A stretch of 64,000 nt of DNA from Zanthoxylum bungeanum (GCA_019454045.1 SKCR01034818.1:124001-188000); one strand, 5' to 3'; counted from the first letter of the stretch, positions 36,527-50,300 are shown. Numbers and translations: made by a program. The notes: generated by a model from the letters alone, not told the origin.

Positions 36527-36736
36527 ATGGCAGAAGATGGAAATCACCGGTCGTCGGGGAGTTCAACAGTGGAATGGATGGAGAAGATGGAGGAAAATAT
36601 GAGGAAAGATAGGGAGGAAAATCAAATCCTTTTGAAATCCATGATGAACAGACTGGAGAGGATGGAAGAGACGAATAATGAGAGACTTGAAAGTCGTACT
36701 CAGTATTTCGGGGATATACTCGACGCGAAGGGATGA
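36527..36736 (+). CDS. Short gag-like ORF (69 aa) of the non-autonomous element
   Basis: It starts MAEDGNHRSSGSS just after the primer site and stops at 36734-36736. The product is charged and helical, with repeated WMEKMEENMRKDREEN and NRLERMEETN segments that look like a coiled coil, as at the N-terminus of some plant gag proteins. It is far shorter than a complete gag and lacks a zinc knuckle. It may be a truncated gag; whether it is translated is unknown. Confidence 0.5.
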   Translation: MAEDGNHRSSGSSTVEWMEKMEENMRKDREENQILLKSMMNRLERMEETNNERLESRTQYFGDILDAKG

Positions 36737-37063
36737 TCTAGGATCAGGAAAGGCACTAAACCCGTGACACACCAATCACAAGTGCTACCATAAAGGACCC
36801 CGGGCAGAAGTGCTCCGACCTAACTCATGTCATTTTTTAGGATCAGGACTACATCAAGGGATGAAGCGCATAAGGGAGCACGCGAAGCCTTTCGTAGTAA
36901 AGTCAAATCCCCGAAGCTGGAGCAGAACTACCATATGACTTGCATTCATAAGGGATATTTCGAGATGGTAATCACGGGGAGGGAGTGCCCCCGTAAAATG
37001 GCCGGTCTGGCCAGCTGGGGAAATGCGGCTGCAAGGAGTGTGTCCCCACACGTTTTGTCTGAC

Positions 37064-37525
37064 CGACGGATCCGTGAGAAGCATAGCACGAGGATGGATT
37101 ATACCCTCGTGGCGTTTGCTTGCTCCAGTGTTACCGAGCATAAGGAGGAACATTCCCTTAATGCTTCAGACACTCTTCGATCCCTACCTATTTCGCCATT
37201 TGGATTCGTGAGATGCATAGCACCAGGAGGGATGATACCCTCGTGGAGTTTGCTTGCTCCAGTGTTACCGAGCATAAGGAGGAGCATTCCCTTAATGCTT
37301 CGGACACTCTTTGATCCCTACCTATTTCGCCATTTGGATCCGTGAGAAGTATAGCACGAGGGGGGATGATACCCTCGTGGCGTTTGATTGCTCCAGTGTT
37401 ACCGAGCATAAGGAGGAGCATTCCCTTAATGCTTCAGACACTCTTTGATCCCTACCTATTTGGTCATTCGGATCCAAGAGAAGTATAGCCCGGGGAGGGA
37501 TTGTGCCCCCGTAGCGTATGCTTGC
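37064..37525. repeat. Tandem array, about 134-bp unit, four copies
   Basis: Units begin near 37068, 37201, 37337 and 37470 with GGATYCGTGAGAAGYATAGC and contain TTGCTCCAGTGTTACCGAGC and CATTCCCTTAATGCTTC. The fourth is partial. The array lies inside the gag-only LTR element. Confidence 0.88.
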
Positions 37526-37893
37526 TCCAGCGTTGTAAGGAGGAGCCCTCAAATAGTACACAGGCTCCATGGAGACCTGAAGTATAGAGGATGTGCCCTT
37601 ACCATTCTAAACGCTCTTTGATCCAAATCCTGGTTCGCCGGGACTCTGAATTGAAAGATTCAGAATTGTATTTTGGAGACCACGGATAGGACGCTGTTTT
37701 GAGGCATCCATGTTGTTGTTTACACTTGCGAAACGTTTTGTTTTGGGATAAATGCTAAAGTCACCCCCGCCTTTTGATTTTAATTTCCAGAGTTTCGTTT
37801 ATTGGCTTTTCGCTGATCTGGCGAAGGGACGCCCGTGCCAGATTCGGTAGGGCTTCAAAAGGTTGATTCACTTCCCTTCTGAATAAGTCCCAA

Positions 37894-38735
37894 TGATTAA
37901 TCGGCTCAGGGCTGGATTCGTTCCGCCGAGGCCACTTGGTTAATCGGCTCGGGTCTGCTCTTGTACCGCCGAGACCGATGTTTCTTTCCGGCTCGGGTTT
38001 ACTCTTGTACCGCCGAGACCGATGTTTCTTTCCAGCTCGGGGTTGGATTTCATTCCGCCGAGGCCTTATGGTTTATTCAGCTCGGGGTCGGGTTACGTCC
38101 CATCGAGTCGGCTTCTTTGGACTGGGGATGTAACATTCCCTCAGAGCCAAGTCTTTATTTCAGCTCGGGGTCGGGTTACGTCCCACCGAGTCGGCTTCTT
38201 TGGACTGGGGATGTAACATTCCCTCAGAGCCAAGTCTTTCTTTCAGCTCGGGGTCGGGTTACGTCCCACCGAATCGGCTTCTTTGGACTGGGGATGTAAC
38301 ATTCCCCCAGAGCGAAGTCTTTCTTTCAGCTCGGGGTCGGGTTACGTCCCACCGAGTCGGCTTCTTTGGACTGGGGATGTAACATTCCCCCAAAGCCAAG
38401 TCTTTCTTTCAGCTCGGGGTCGGGTTACGTCCTACCGAGTCGGCTTCTTTGGACTGGGGATGTAATATTCCCCCAGAGCCGTCTTCTTTCAGCTCGGGGT
38501 CGGGTTACGTCCCACCGAGTCGACTTCTTTAGACTGGGGATGTAATATTCCCCCAGAGCGGTCTTTCTTCAGTTCGGGGTCGGGATATGTCTCACCGAGA
38601 GACTTATCATCGGCATGGGATCGGAGCATCTCCCTCATGGTCGGCCCTCTATTGGTCTGGGGAGGTGACATTCCCCCAGAGCCAAATGTTCTTCTCAGCT
38701 CGGGGTCAGGTTACGTCTCACCGAGTCGATCGTCA
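37894..38735. repeat. Tandem array, about 83-bp unit, eight or more copies
   Basis: The unit contains AGCTCGGGGTCGGGTTACGT, CCACCGAGTCGGCTTC and TTTGGACTGGGGATGTAACA. Regular 83-bp spacing holds at about 38080-38500; units before and after are more diverged, including a 54-bp variant (GCTCGGGTYTRCTCTTGTAC) at about 37945-38035. It is strikingly G+C-rich compared with the window. Confidence 0.9.
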
Positions 38736-39024
38736 TCAGCATAAGGGCAAAGCATTTTCTCCACGGGTAGATATCGGGATCCCCGTTGACTGAGCACATG
38801 AAGGTGGCAAGAATGACCAGATTTGCAGCCAAGACATTTTTTCTGCGGTTCCTGGAGTGACCACCGAGAACTAGGGGATAGATGTTGATGGTGTTTTCAG
38901 CTCGGGGTCGGGATACGTCTCACCGAGAGACTTATCATCGACATTTTTCATCGGCACACCATCTTTTTTTATAGTTCCCGGCATCAACTCGCAAACTCGT
39001 TGTTACCGAGAACTAGGGGATATA

Positions 39025-39824
39025 TGTTGATGGTGTTCAGGTCCTATGTTATTTAAGGAGTATGGCAAGGGTAAAAAGGGTAATTCCCTTCTCGGTCGAA
39101 ATCATTAATTGTCGACCCGATCACATGAGTGTTACAAAGCCAACAGGAAGAGACCGAACACTTGATGATAGGTGACTGACCACTTTGGTTTGGATGACCG
39201 AGCATTATCAGATCGGTAGCAGCATTCTCAGCTCAAAAGACCATCATGACCAACCTCATGAAGACCGAGCATATGGCGAGACGTGCTCCAGAAGATAAGA
39301 TACCCTATTCTTACGGATAAGATGGCAAGTTATCCTACTTTCATGGGGTAAACTGATAAGTCAGTGTCCTAGTAGGATAAAAGAAGTGAAAATAGTTTTG
39401 ACTAGGAATCCTTATGGGAAAAGGAAATTGTTTCAACTAGGAAATTCTTGTATGAGAAGGAATCTGATTTCTACACTATTATAAATAGGGGTAACAAGTT
39501 GAAAGTGGGGGATCATTGAGATTATTGAGAGCATTGAGGGATATGAGAATGAGAATCAAGATCATTACGATCAGACTTGTAAACACAAGAGATATCATAG
39601 AAGCATATCTCAGTAATAAAAACATCGTCCGTTCTGTGCCCATGGATGTAAGTTGGATCTGATCCATCGAACCACGTTAAATCTCCTTGTTGATTGGTGT
39701 ATTGATCTGTCTTTTGCTAAATTTGCTTTTGGTTCCCCCTTAACCGAACAAATTCACTATTGAGGAGGATTATCTCGGGAGTAATATTCCAATATTGCCC
39801 TGAGACCAAAATCAGCTGTCAACA
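39025..39824 (+). repeat. 3' LTR of the gag-only element
   Basis: Begins TGTTGATGGTG and ends GTCAACA, followed by the GTATC duplicate. The close match to the 5' LTR suggests a fairly recent insertion. Confidence 0.9.
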
Positions 39825-39829
39825 GTATC

Positions 39830-40249
39830 CTTAAAAAATATTATATTATTTGTATTTTGTTTGTTTATTGTACTTTGGATTAAGAATTAAAGTGTAACAC
39901 TAAAAATGAATGCCTAAGATTTTCTATTGAGAAAGTGATTAAGGAAATTATGTCACCAAGGTAATAAGAGCATAAGTGGGTAGGGACTTAAGTGGTTACA
40001 CCAGACCCCCCATCGTCCTCTGGAAATTTTCCTTCATTCACCTATCATAAGAAATTTTAGTCAAAAATTCAGGAACTTGTATTATTTAGTACTACTATCC
40101 AAAATAATAACAAGTAGATTTTTAGTGCAACACTTAAACAGGATCATAAAGTTGATATTTGTATGATTTGTCTTGTGTTAATTTCAGTTACACATAGTCA
40201 GTGGAAATATTACAGTACCGGTCACTCATGTAGAGAAACCGTATAAGTT
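39830..40249. other. Upstream flank of a copia gag fragment
   Basis: AT-rich DNA without a gene. It may include the decayed leader of the fragment that follows, but no primer site or LTR edge could be found. Confidence 0.35.
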
Positions 40250-41535
40250 TGGTGGAGCAAACTTCAAACAATGACATATCAAAATGTTGTTCTACCTGAC
40301 ATTACTACAGTTGGCTAAGTATCTAAAAGATCCTCCGGTTTATGTGGAGGGAGAAATGGAAACAGCCAAATAACTGTGAGATGAGACATGATAGTCAAGC
40401 GACTTCTTGTGCAAGAACTATCTTTTGGAAGGGCTTGACAATACCATGTACAATGTGTACCAAGGCATGACTTCTGTAAAGATTCTCTGGGAATATCTAG
40501 AGAATAAATACAAAACCGAGGATGTCGAACATAAGAAATTTATCGTGGGTAGGTTTCTGGACTACAAGATGGTATATTCAAGGATGGTGATGTCTTAGTT
40601 AAGTGAACTTTAGTTAATCATTCATGAAATATTGGATGAGGGAATGAAACTCTGCGAGACGTTTCAAGTTACCACAATCATTGAAAAGTTGCCTCCATCA
40701 TGGAAGAACTTCAGGAGCTATCTGAAACACAAAAAGAAACATATGGGTTTTGAAGACCTTGAAGTTCAATTGAGGATCGAAGAGGACAATAGGAAGTCCG
40801 AGAAGAATAGCTACAAGACTATGGAATCTAAGGACAACATCATCGAAGGTGGAAAGGGTAGCAAAAAGAGAAAGAACAGTGGAGCTGATTCTTTCCAAGT
40901 AAACAAGAAGTTCAAAGGAAAATGCTACATCTGTGGAAAATGCGGCCACATGGCAAATAACTGCAGAAATAAGAAGTCTCAGGACAAAGAAAAGAAAAAG
41001 AAAAATGAGGCTCATGTCACTGAGGATAAGCAGCTAACTGATGAGATATCAGAGATGAACCTCTCAGCAGTTGTAACAAAAGCCAATTTGGTTGGGAATC
41101 CGAAAGAATGGTGGGTAGACACTGGGATACTATCTGTGCTGATAACAAGATATTTCTCGTATCAGAAGGTCAATGGTGGCGATCATCTGACAATGGGAAA
41201 CACGTCTAACTCAAGAGTGGTTGGATAAGGCACAATGGTTCTGAATATGACATCTGGGAAAGAGCTTACATTGAAGAATGTTTTGCATGTTCCTGATATT
41301 CGGAAGAACTTGGTCTCGGGTTCACTCCCTAGCAAGAATGGTTTCAAGCTTGTATTTGTTTCTGATAAGTTTGTACTGACCAAGAATGATGTTTATGTAG
41401 GAAAATGATACCTCAGTGAGGGCCTTTTCAAGTTCAATGTAATGAATGTCAATCGACACAGCACTAATAATAAAGCTACATCTTCCACTTATATTATTGA
41501 GTCATATAATGTATGAAATGAGAGGTTAAGACATG
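40250..41535 (+). pseudogene. Copia gag/protease fragment
   Basis: A different copia lineage from the others here. FGGANFKQ and the UBN2 gag block YLLEGLDNTMYNVYQ with WEYLENKYKTED occupy 40250-40600, with stops near 40284, 40370 and 40597. An open stretch at 40632-41228 covers the gag C-terminus with zinc knuckle CYICGKCGHMANNC (about 40923-40965) and a protease-like WWVDTG (about 41110) that keeps D-T-G. After a stop near 41228 comes the linker [20 protein letters not shown], then YLSEGLFKFNV, and the sequence ends near RLRHVNY, the start of the pre-integrase domain. No integrase, reverse transcriptase or LTR follows. Confidence 0.82.
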
Positions 41536-43194
41536 TTAATTATGATTGTCACACATGTTCCCTTAGGTAGGGTAGGGGTGAGACAGAGACGTAAAACAGA
41601 CAAAATTTTCCCTGTAAAATAGACTAATCCTCCAAATACAACGGAAAAATCAAAACTGAATAATGTCATCATATAAATAGGATCTCTATGATCCAACTCA
41701 AAAGAATATCCATAATAAATTGTAAATATTATATGTATCAAAAGTAGGCTCAATGCCTATAACCAAATAATAATTCACACGAGGAAGATGTCTAAAATCT
41801 TAATCTTAAAAATATAGCAAACGTCACTCTATTGTTGGCACAATCTTTCTCTACTGGCAGGAAATTTATGAAGAAACAACAGATGATAAAAGAAATGATG
41901 TAATAGTCTGTTTAACCTGTAAAATTTAAAGAAATGTGAAAGCTCACGCTTAATGCAATGGATCACAGCTTAGTGTCGTGGATAAACAAGTAACAAGGTG
42001 GATTAAATAAGTCTTTCATAATATAAATAAATACATAAGTTGTAAATCGAAGTATCAAACATTTACTTAAAATCATAAATATCATTCTGCTCAATAATAC
42101 TCTGTAATAATAAAGTTGTTCATTCATCTATATGCACACTCGTGATAATACGGCAAAGCTGGCAATATGAAGCATCCCCACGGCAATAACTGGCATTCGG
42201 AGTAAAACTGGCAACATGAGACCTCGTCTCACGGCAAATGATCTGACACGTATAAGTACACATAGTGCATCCTTGCATAAAGGTCATTTCTAAAATACAT
42301 GCTCATATATCTCAAATCATGTAAATTTCACATACCTCACAAATCATGATTTCAATATAACCAATATTCGATCCATACTTTCATAGCAAAATATAGTCTT
42401 TCTAAAAAAAAATCATTTAATGCATTACCTTAAAAATTCATTTAAGAAAACATACATACTATATACTTAGAAAATATTAATGTTACAGGCTTATCCACGC
42501 ACTTGATGAGCTTACTACATAGAAAGGAAATATGCAGCAGGACCGTCCTCGGTTACGGTATCACGATCACCTAAAGAGACAAAAGAATTTACGATAAGGA
42601 ACATAATCCTAACTAGAATAGATGAAAGAATATGAAAGGAAAAGTGACTTAATCGCTCTCAAATTCCTAACGAAATTTTGGTAAAGCTCCGTCTATAATA
42701 TAGACTTCCATTATACAATCTATAATAACCAACTTATATCCATATTCTATTCACAATATACACATCCACGATTCAATTCAACATCATTAGCCCAAATCTC
42801 GGGGTTTACAATAATTTCCCACACACAATCTTACTCGATCAGTCATTCACTTCCAACCACAAGGCAATCAATTATATAGTCTAAGCATGTAAAATAATCA
42901 TACTTTAAAGTTATTTATATTTCGAAACACATAACATGCATAAACCGAATACAATGATAAATTATACAAAAATCAAGATTCGGAGGTCCGTTACTACTCG
43001 AAATGGTTGAAAAATCATCGAAGAAGACTCGGGAAGTCGGCAGCCTTTTTCTGTCCGGTGTATGTGGGCCATGCGCCACTTGTCCAGGCGGCATATGGGC
43101 CTCACGCGCCACTGCACAAGGTAAGCGTGAGCTCCACGCGCCGGCCAAAATCCAAATTTTCTTGCAGCTGAATCTTTCTCTCCCCCTCCCGGTT
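41536..43194. other. Unassigned region left of copia 3
   Basis: No gene is recognised. The reverse complement has features that recall an LTR or leader (GGTGATCGTGATACCG near 42565; a G+C-richer block with CATATGCCGCC near 43090), so it may be the minus-strand remnant of a gypsy-type element. It continues at 56639 beyond copia 3, because the copia target duplication CCATT joins the two flanks. Confidence 0.3.
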
Positions 43195-43199
43195 CCATT

Positions 43200-46100
43200 T
43201 GTTGGAGTTTCTACGGTCCCGAGGATCGAATAAAGCGATGAAACAAACATGTGAATACATCAACGAAGTTGCGGAATACTTACATTGAGTGGTTGAGCGA
43301 TGCGACTGACCGGCGTAAACACACATGTATAACGCAAGCGCACGTATCGTTCAAGTAGTATAAAAATATCGATCCCACGAGGACTTAATTCCTACTATTT
43401 TTATTAATTATTGAATCTATTTATTTACAGATATCTAATTAAATGAAGAAGAGAATGATTGTTTGATTGGTTGAAAATGGTTTTACAAAATAAATAAATA
43501 AATAAAAAGACAAAAGAAAATACTAAGGAAAATAACAAAAGACACAAAGATCTAGGGTTGTGAATCATTCTAATATCTTTTAAAAGATGAAGTGATTATT
43601 TTATGTTTGTGTAATAAATCAGTTTACTAACCTGGAACACTAAATTATGCAAAAGCCTCTGTCGATGGTCAGACGCAAATACCCAGTTTAATCCAATTGA
43701 ACCATATGTTTATGTCAACCAAATTATCTGGATTCATTAAGTTTAAGTTCCAATTATGGTTACCCCCGCCCGACAGGTATATGTCTATCCTGTAAGGAAA
43801 TCTATTAAAGGGTTATCTATCCTCAAGGAAGATCGTGGGCTATTAAGTCTAAGACTGAAACCTAAAATCCCTATGTCTAGTTCATTTTAGATTTACCACA
43901 TCAATCTTATTGGTGATCAGACAACAAGAAGCATTAAGCTTAAGACTTAATAAGTAAACCTTTAAATTACCCAAACTATAAAATAATCCCTTATAAACCG
44001 GTGATATTAGAATTCATCACAACTCCAGATAACTAACACATAACTAGGGCTAGTAAAAACTTAAATAAAATAAAAGACATAAAGTAAATACTGAAAATTA
44101 AATACTGAAAAGTAAATTGCTGAAAAGTAAAAAGTAAAAAGTAAAAAAAATTAAAAGTAAATTATTGAAAGTAAATTGCTAAAAGTAAATAAAGTAAAAG
44201 TACAATAAAAGAATATGTTGGGGTTAGAGGATCAACTTTTATTACTACTATTTTAGATATCTCCCTTAATATAATATATTAACTTTGCGTGATAATTACC
44301 AACCATCCATACAGGCGGTATTCTGATTAAGTTAAATTAATAATTAATTACCAACCGATCAACCAGGCGGTATCCATACTTAGTCAGATTAAAACCAATT
44401 TATAATTAATTACCAACCGACCAATATAGCGGTATCCTCATTAAGTCAGGTTTTAAATAGTTTATATATTATAATTAAGGGAGATTAATCTAAATAGTAA
44501 TAATAAAAGATTTACCTTTCACCCCAGCAAGGGGGAATTACCTCCTCATTGCTTGAAAAATAAAAACTGAAAAAGTAAAGAAAAGAAAGTGTTGTGCGTA
44601 AAAGTAAATTGCGGAAAGTAAAAACTGAAAAGTAAAGAAAAGAAAGTGCGAAACTGAAAATTAATTACTGAAAACTAAAAATAAAAAAACTAGATACAAT
44701 CTTCTTATTTATTCATTAAGAATTTCAAAGAAGAAAGTATGAATTTTACAAATGAAATGGCTTGGTATTTATAGGCAAAATTTTGCCTCCATCAAATCAT
44801 CCACCAAATCAATTATTAATTGCTCCATTAATTGCTCCACTAATTGCTCCACCAAATCCATTATTAATTGCTCCACTAATCTATTATCATGTTTGGTGAT
44901 GATTTGATAATTTTTATTATTTTTTATTAATTTATTTTTTTGCTTTGAAAATGATTGAAAGTGACTTTAATAATTACACACTACACACTTCTGGATGGTT
45001 CATCAATTTCGAGCATGAAATCTTCAGAATTAGAAATTATTTTGTCTTTCAAAGTTGTAGATCTTTGAGTCTTATTTAATCTGGAACTTGAATCAGCTCA
45101 ATCCGATATCTGAGTAAAACGTTATGCCCAAAATACGACAGATGCGCAAAACTGGAATTTCCAAAACTGCACTTCGTCAAAACGCCCTTTCAAGTTTCCA
45201 ATCTCCAAAATTAAAATATCAAGTCCAATAATTGCCATTATTTGACCAATATTTCAGCCTAAATGATTTCATTGAGACCCGATATTATTTTATCTGCAAA
45301 ATAAACTAAAACACATCAAAAAGTTCATCAAACCCGAGAAACTAAATAAAATATTAAGTTAAAGGGGCGGTAAATATTGATATATTTTCCCCTCATCAGC
45401 GACGAAGAACAAAAACTTCAAGCTCCCTTCCATGGTGCTCTCGGCAGTGCACTGTTTTTAGCTTCCAAATTTTCGGCCATGGTCCTTCATCAAACTTCAA
45501 GCTTTGTTTGATGATTCCAAGCTCACAAGTGGGTTTCCCTATCACCTTTGTATGTCTCCATTGTGTGCTAGCACTCTTGATTTTACAACAAAATCATCAC
45601 TTTTCTTCTCCATGGCTCATGGTTTTTGCAGTAAAAAAGGAGAAGAAAATTGGCCTAAGCCGAGAGAGAGAGGAGAGGAATGAGAGCCCTTCTGGGCATG
45701 TGTGAGAGAGAGAGGAATGGTAAGTTTTTTTGTTGTTTTTAATTAAGTGTATCTAATACACAAAAATAAAAATTCAAATACCAAATATAATAAATGGTAA
45801 ATGATTTTTCAAACAACCAACCACTACCACCAACTACTATCAATCACATCAAAAGTGACAAGTTGTCACATTAATTGATTGACTAGTGATTTAACGCTTG
45901 ACGTGACTTGCGGGCCGCACTTGAATTCGAAATACGAGTGCGCTCGCAAACACTCCCGGGCTCGGGTTCGCTAATTCCAAATTAACGAATTTTCCGTTGC
46001 GACACAATTAAATAATTATGCCTAGCAAAATCACTATTCACGTCGTTAATGAATTAATTCTAAATTAACTTGTTCGCCCGAATTAAAATCTAATTTCAAT

Positions 46101-47314
46101 TCCGCGTCGAAATCTAATTTCGTTTAATATATCAAATATATTATTTTATCGATTAATTTCAAATTAATTGTTCTCTCTCTTTTAATAATATTTTATCCCA
46201 GATAAAATATCTCCGTAATTAATCCCAGATTAATTTTTTCTCTCATCAAATTAATCCCAGATTAATCTAGTGCGAGTCATACGTCATCGGCGAATCTTCG
46301 GGAAGTGACCCATGAGATCCCCGGATATGTTGGCAGTAAATCCGGTCATCGGACTATCCGAACACGTATGTACCTAGTACTACATTTTTACCGATTTACA
46401 AGACAAGGTTGGCTTCTAGCAAAACGCCATGCCTACCCAATTCTCCAGAATTATCCTTACAAGAATAAATGATCTATATCAGGCGTAGTATACGTAGTAT
46501 TGCGTATTTCAATCCAGTATCGAATGTCACATGCTATGCCTGGGGCTGGAATTGTGTCTGCCCCGTACGAAGTACATTTCGGATCTCTAGTAACTAGTCT
46601 CTTTAATCGGATATACATGACTTAGTCATAATATCCCGATAGCTGCAGCATATAAGAGAACGAGTTACGTATCCTACGTGACCATCATCTCCACTATGAC
46701 TGGAGTGATACTTCCGTCTTGACATCACACCCAACACACTACGATTCTCAATATACCCAGCAGAGGCGTACACAGAACCTGTTAAAGCCCTCGACGACCA
46801 AAACCAAAGTATATTGATTGTCGCAAGTATTAGCGGTGCAAGTCTCAGGTTAAGACCAAATACACCTACCCTGATTTCGGACTTCCATAGACACATAATC
46901 ATACTACTAATGGAATTCTGAGGGGGTCTATCCAGAGCGAAGCTGTTTCCGTACCATCGGTAAAAACAACCTCATATTACACTTGCATGAGTATCCTATA
47001 CCCAAATATATGAGAATTATGCCGTTATGCCCTCATAACGCGCACAAGTGTAATACTAGTCTTTTTCGCATTATCGATGTCCAATCTCGATAATACTCTA
47101 ACTAGGGATATTTAATGATTAAACCTTTGCGGATTGATACTGTCTCATATCATCTCAATCCAGGAATTAATCATATGGACCTTCTATCATTTATATATCT
47201 TGGTGATCTAATCACAAATGATAAAAGGGCAATTTCCTTTGTCACACAGTTAATTTGTACAACATCACCATGATCTGTACAAATAGTGACGCTATGGGTC
47301 ATAATTATCCAACA
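43200..47314 (-). repeat. 3' LTR of copia 3, split by a solo LTR
   Basis: Reads TGTTGGATAATTATGACCC from 47314 on the minus strand and ends CTCCAACA at 43200. Without the insertion at 43307-45403 it is about 2.02 kb. It is preceded by the tract AAGTGGGAGAT. The part 45925-47314 closely matches 55236-56633, and it is related to the solo LTR at 59781-61683. Confidence 0.87.
43307..45398 (-). mobile_element. Tat-like solo LTR A (TSD GCGAC)
   Basis: 2,092 bp, on the minus strand beginning TGATGAGGGG and ending CCGGTCA, flanked by GCGAC at 43302-43306 and 45399-45403. It is related to the plus-strand copy at 52523. The TGATGAG start recalls Ty3/gypsy Tat/Ogre LTRs; that lineage is an inference. 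It carries three copies of ATTACCAACCGAYCAA-CGGTATCC at 44290-44440. No internal domain is present, so it is a solo LTR left by recombination or an LTR-only element. Confidence 0.87.
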
Positions 47315-50300
47315 ATCTCCCACTTGGCCTATAGTCAGTCACTCGAGTGTCTTACACCCGAACTATGTACGATTCGCTCAAAATTCTAATGAGGAAAGGC
47401 TTTCGTCAGTGGATTTTCAAGGCTATCATCTGATGCGATTTATTCGATCATCACATCGCCACGATGTATGACCCGAACGAATCAGATGAATATCGAAGTA
47501 TATATCTGGATCGTTGATGAGACCATTAATTCTTTAGCATGTGCTGAAGCCTAGCTCAGCTGCTAACAGAACTATATCTAATCTAATTAGATTTATTATC
47601 GACCCAAATGGCTTCTATTGCTGCCTCAACTGCAGCAATAACCCGCTTTTGTTGTTTATTCGGTAACAATATCTTACTTGGAAGATTTCCAGCTCACTGT
47701 TCCGTTATTCAAACTTTATAGTACCGTTGTTGCGACTTATAGTCGTTTTATCGGTTAGGAAACTTGCAGCAGTGAACCCAATCACTTCAAGTTCTCCTTC
47801 TCCATAGTTTAAGACAGCATCCTTAGTTCTCTAAGATACTAAAGGATGTTCTTAACGTCAATCCAGTGACTATCACTTGGATTGGCCCGATTGTGAATCC
47901 ATATGCTCAAAGCGTATGAGACACCAGGTCACGTACATTTATTAATGTACGAATTCTCGATGAGTGTTAACAACTTTAAATCTATCCCAGTAGATCTTTA
48001 TTCCTAGAATAAATGTTTTTTCTCTCAAGAATTCTACGGAGAATTTTCATGAAAGCCAAGCTTTCACCGATTATATTATGGAAATATCATTTCCAAGAAA
48101 TGATGTATTATCATTATTTATAGGACAACCACTATCAGTGCGCTCCCACTAACCTCCTTATATACACAAGAATAATTTTCGTTTTGAATTAAATCATACA
48201 CCATTATGATTACATCAAAACGATAATTCCAAGAACCCGATGCTTGCTTCAATCCATACATGGATCGAATAACCTGCAAACCTTGTTTGCTAGTTTTGAT
48301 ACGACAAAACCATCAGGATGTTGTAAACATCCTCCAAAAGGTTTCCGTTTAAGGAAAGTGATTTTGACGTTCAGCTGACATATTTCATAAATGAAACATG
48401 CAGCATCAGCAAGCATTATCCAAATTGATTTACCTATGGCAACAAGTAAAAGGTTTCGTTGTAATCAACACAATGTTGATAACGATACCTTTCCGCTACA
48501 AGCCTAGCTTAGTACGTTGGTATGTTGCCTTCCATGTATGTCTTCCTTGAAGACTTATATAGTACCAATATGCACAATGCCTTGCGGTACATCAACTAGT
48601 ATCCAAACATAGTTGATATACATGGAATCCATTTCGGATTACATGTCACTTTGTCATAATAGGGATTCGATACCTTGTATTACTTTCTCATACGTAGTCA
48701 GTTTATATTCCTCAATAAGATTGACATCTTTATGAGGTGAGATCAGAAACTCATACCCCAGCTTGTTTTCTGACTCTCTCCGACTTACGTGGTTCTTGTG
48801 TATTCGAAGATTATTGGTATAGTTTCATCATTGATGAACTATTTGTGTTCCATTAAGGAATCAGTGCCTGGAATAGTATTACTCCGATTTTCATCGAGTT
48901 TTACTATCCTCCCACTTACCACTGTATATGGTATTCCTCTTAGGAAAACCGCATGGCGAGCAACAATTAAATCGTTCTCATGTGAGTTGTATAAGTACTA
49001 TACTTTGGTTTCCCTAGGATAACCTACAATTGGCACTTATCCAATTTGGGTTTTAGTTTGGTATCATCCAAACATATGCCTAACATTCCCAAATGTTCAG
49101 GAATGAGAAAACCCAGTTTTTTTCCTGTTCATATCTAATATGAAGTCTGTCAAACAGATTTTATGGAACCTTATTCAAAATAAGTTTTGCACTGTTAATG
49201 CGTATTCGTTGAAGGAAATGGTAGCTCAGAGCGACTCATGATTAACCTTATAATGTCCAACAAAATTCGGTATCTCCGTTCGGACACACCGTCAAATTGA
49301 CGTGTTCCGGGAGGAGTCCTCTTTGAAAGAATACTATATTCTTTCAAGTATATTAGAAACTTATTGCTTAAGTATTTTCATCATGGTCTAACCGTGATGG
49401 TTTAATACTTCAGCCGATCTGTCTGTCTATTTCGTGTCGAAACTTTAAAAGTTTCTGATTTGTGTTTCAAAAGAGACACATAACCATAACGCGATGCCAC
49501 ATCCATAAAGGTCACGAAATATTCATATCCACCTCTAGCCTAGCTAGACATGGGCCCACTTGCTTCACTATGAACTAGGGCTAACAGATCGATGGCATTT
49601 GCACTTTTACCAAGTAAATAGTGTTATAGGCACTTTGCCTAATAAACTAGATTCGTAGACTTTATTTGAATAAAATCAAATTTATCCTAGTACCCACTCT
49701 TCGAAAGTGTGGATATACGAGTCTTGTTTAATTGTGTCCCAGACAACAATGCCACAATATGTTTCAACTGATAAATTCAGTTTGAGCTGTTTGTTTGTTA
49801 TGTTATACTTTTGAGATTTATTTATATTCAAAATATAAATACTGTTATTTACATCTAATGTGTTTATCTCAATATCATCTTTATAAAATAAAACACTTTA
49901 GTGTTCTAGAATATAAAGGTATATCCGCAACGGATAATACACTGATATAGAGATAATGTTCCTAGTCAAAATAGTTACATTATAACAGTTTCCTAATTTA
50001 AGTACGTACCCAAAGGGTAGTTCCTAAACTTAGATATCTACGGTTAAAACAGCGACTTTTGTCCCGTTTCCAATTCGCAGATAAATCTCAAATGAAGTTA
50101 GTATCCTGCTTATAGCAGATTATGCACATCATTACATATTTATGTATCACACTAAGTATCTAAAATCCAATTTTAATACTAGTAGTGAACATATTTATGA
50201 CAATCATATTTGAAGTCGGAGCCTTGCCCGTTTTCAATTCATTCATGTCTGCCTTGTCCATACGGCAGTCACGCTTCCGCGATCCCGTTTGCCACAATTT

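Larger units (their letters stand above)
35688..39824 (+). mobile_element. Complete non-autonomous LTR retrotransposon (gag-only, LARD/TR-GAG type)
   Basis: Two LTRs of 788 and 800 bp (TGTTGATG...GTCAACA) flank 2.5 kb of internal DNA. The element is bordered by GTATC on both sides (35683-35687 and 39825-39829), so it is one insertion. A primer site follows the 5' LTR, and a purine-rich tract (GAACTAGGGGATATA) precedes the 3' LTR. Inside are only a 69-codon gag-like ORF and two tandem arrays; no protease, integrase or reverse transcriptase is seen. It must have moved with proteins from another element. The primer site suggests a Ty3/gypsy partner. Confidence 0.88.

Noticed and set aside
36827..37345. 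172-aa open frame
   Set aside because: It runs through the 134-bp tandem array, has no domain, and internal repeats explain its length.
37936..38465. Series of overlapping 60-112-aa frames repeating TFPQSQVFLSARGRVTSHR-like text
   Set aside because: They are chance frames through the 83-bp tandem array and shift register with each unit.
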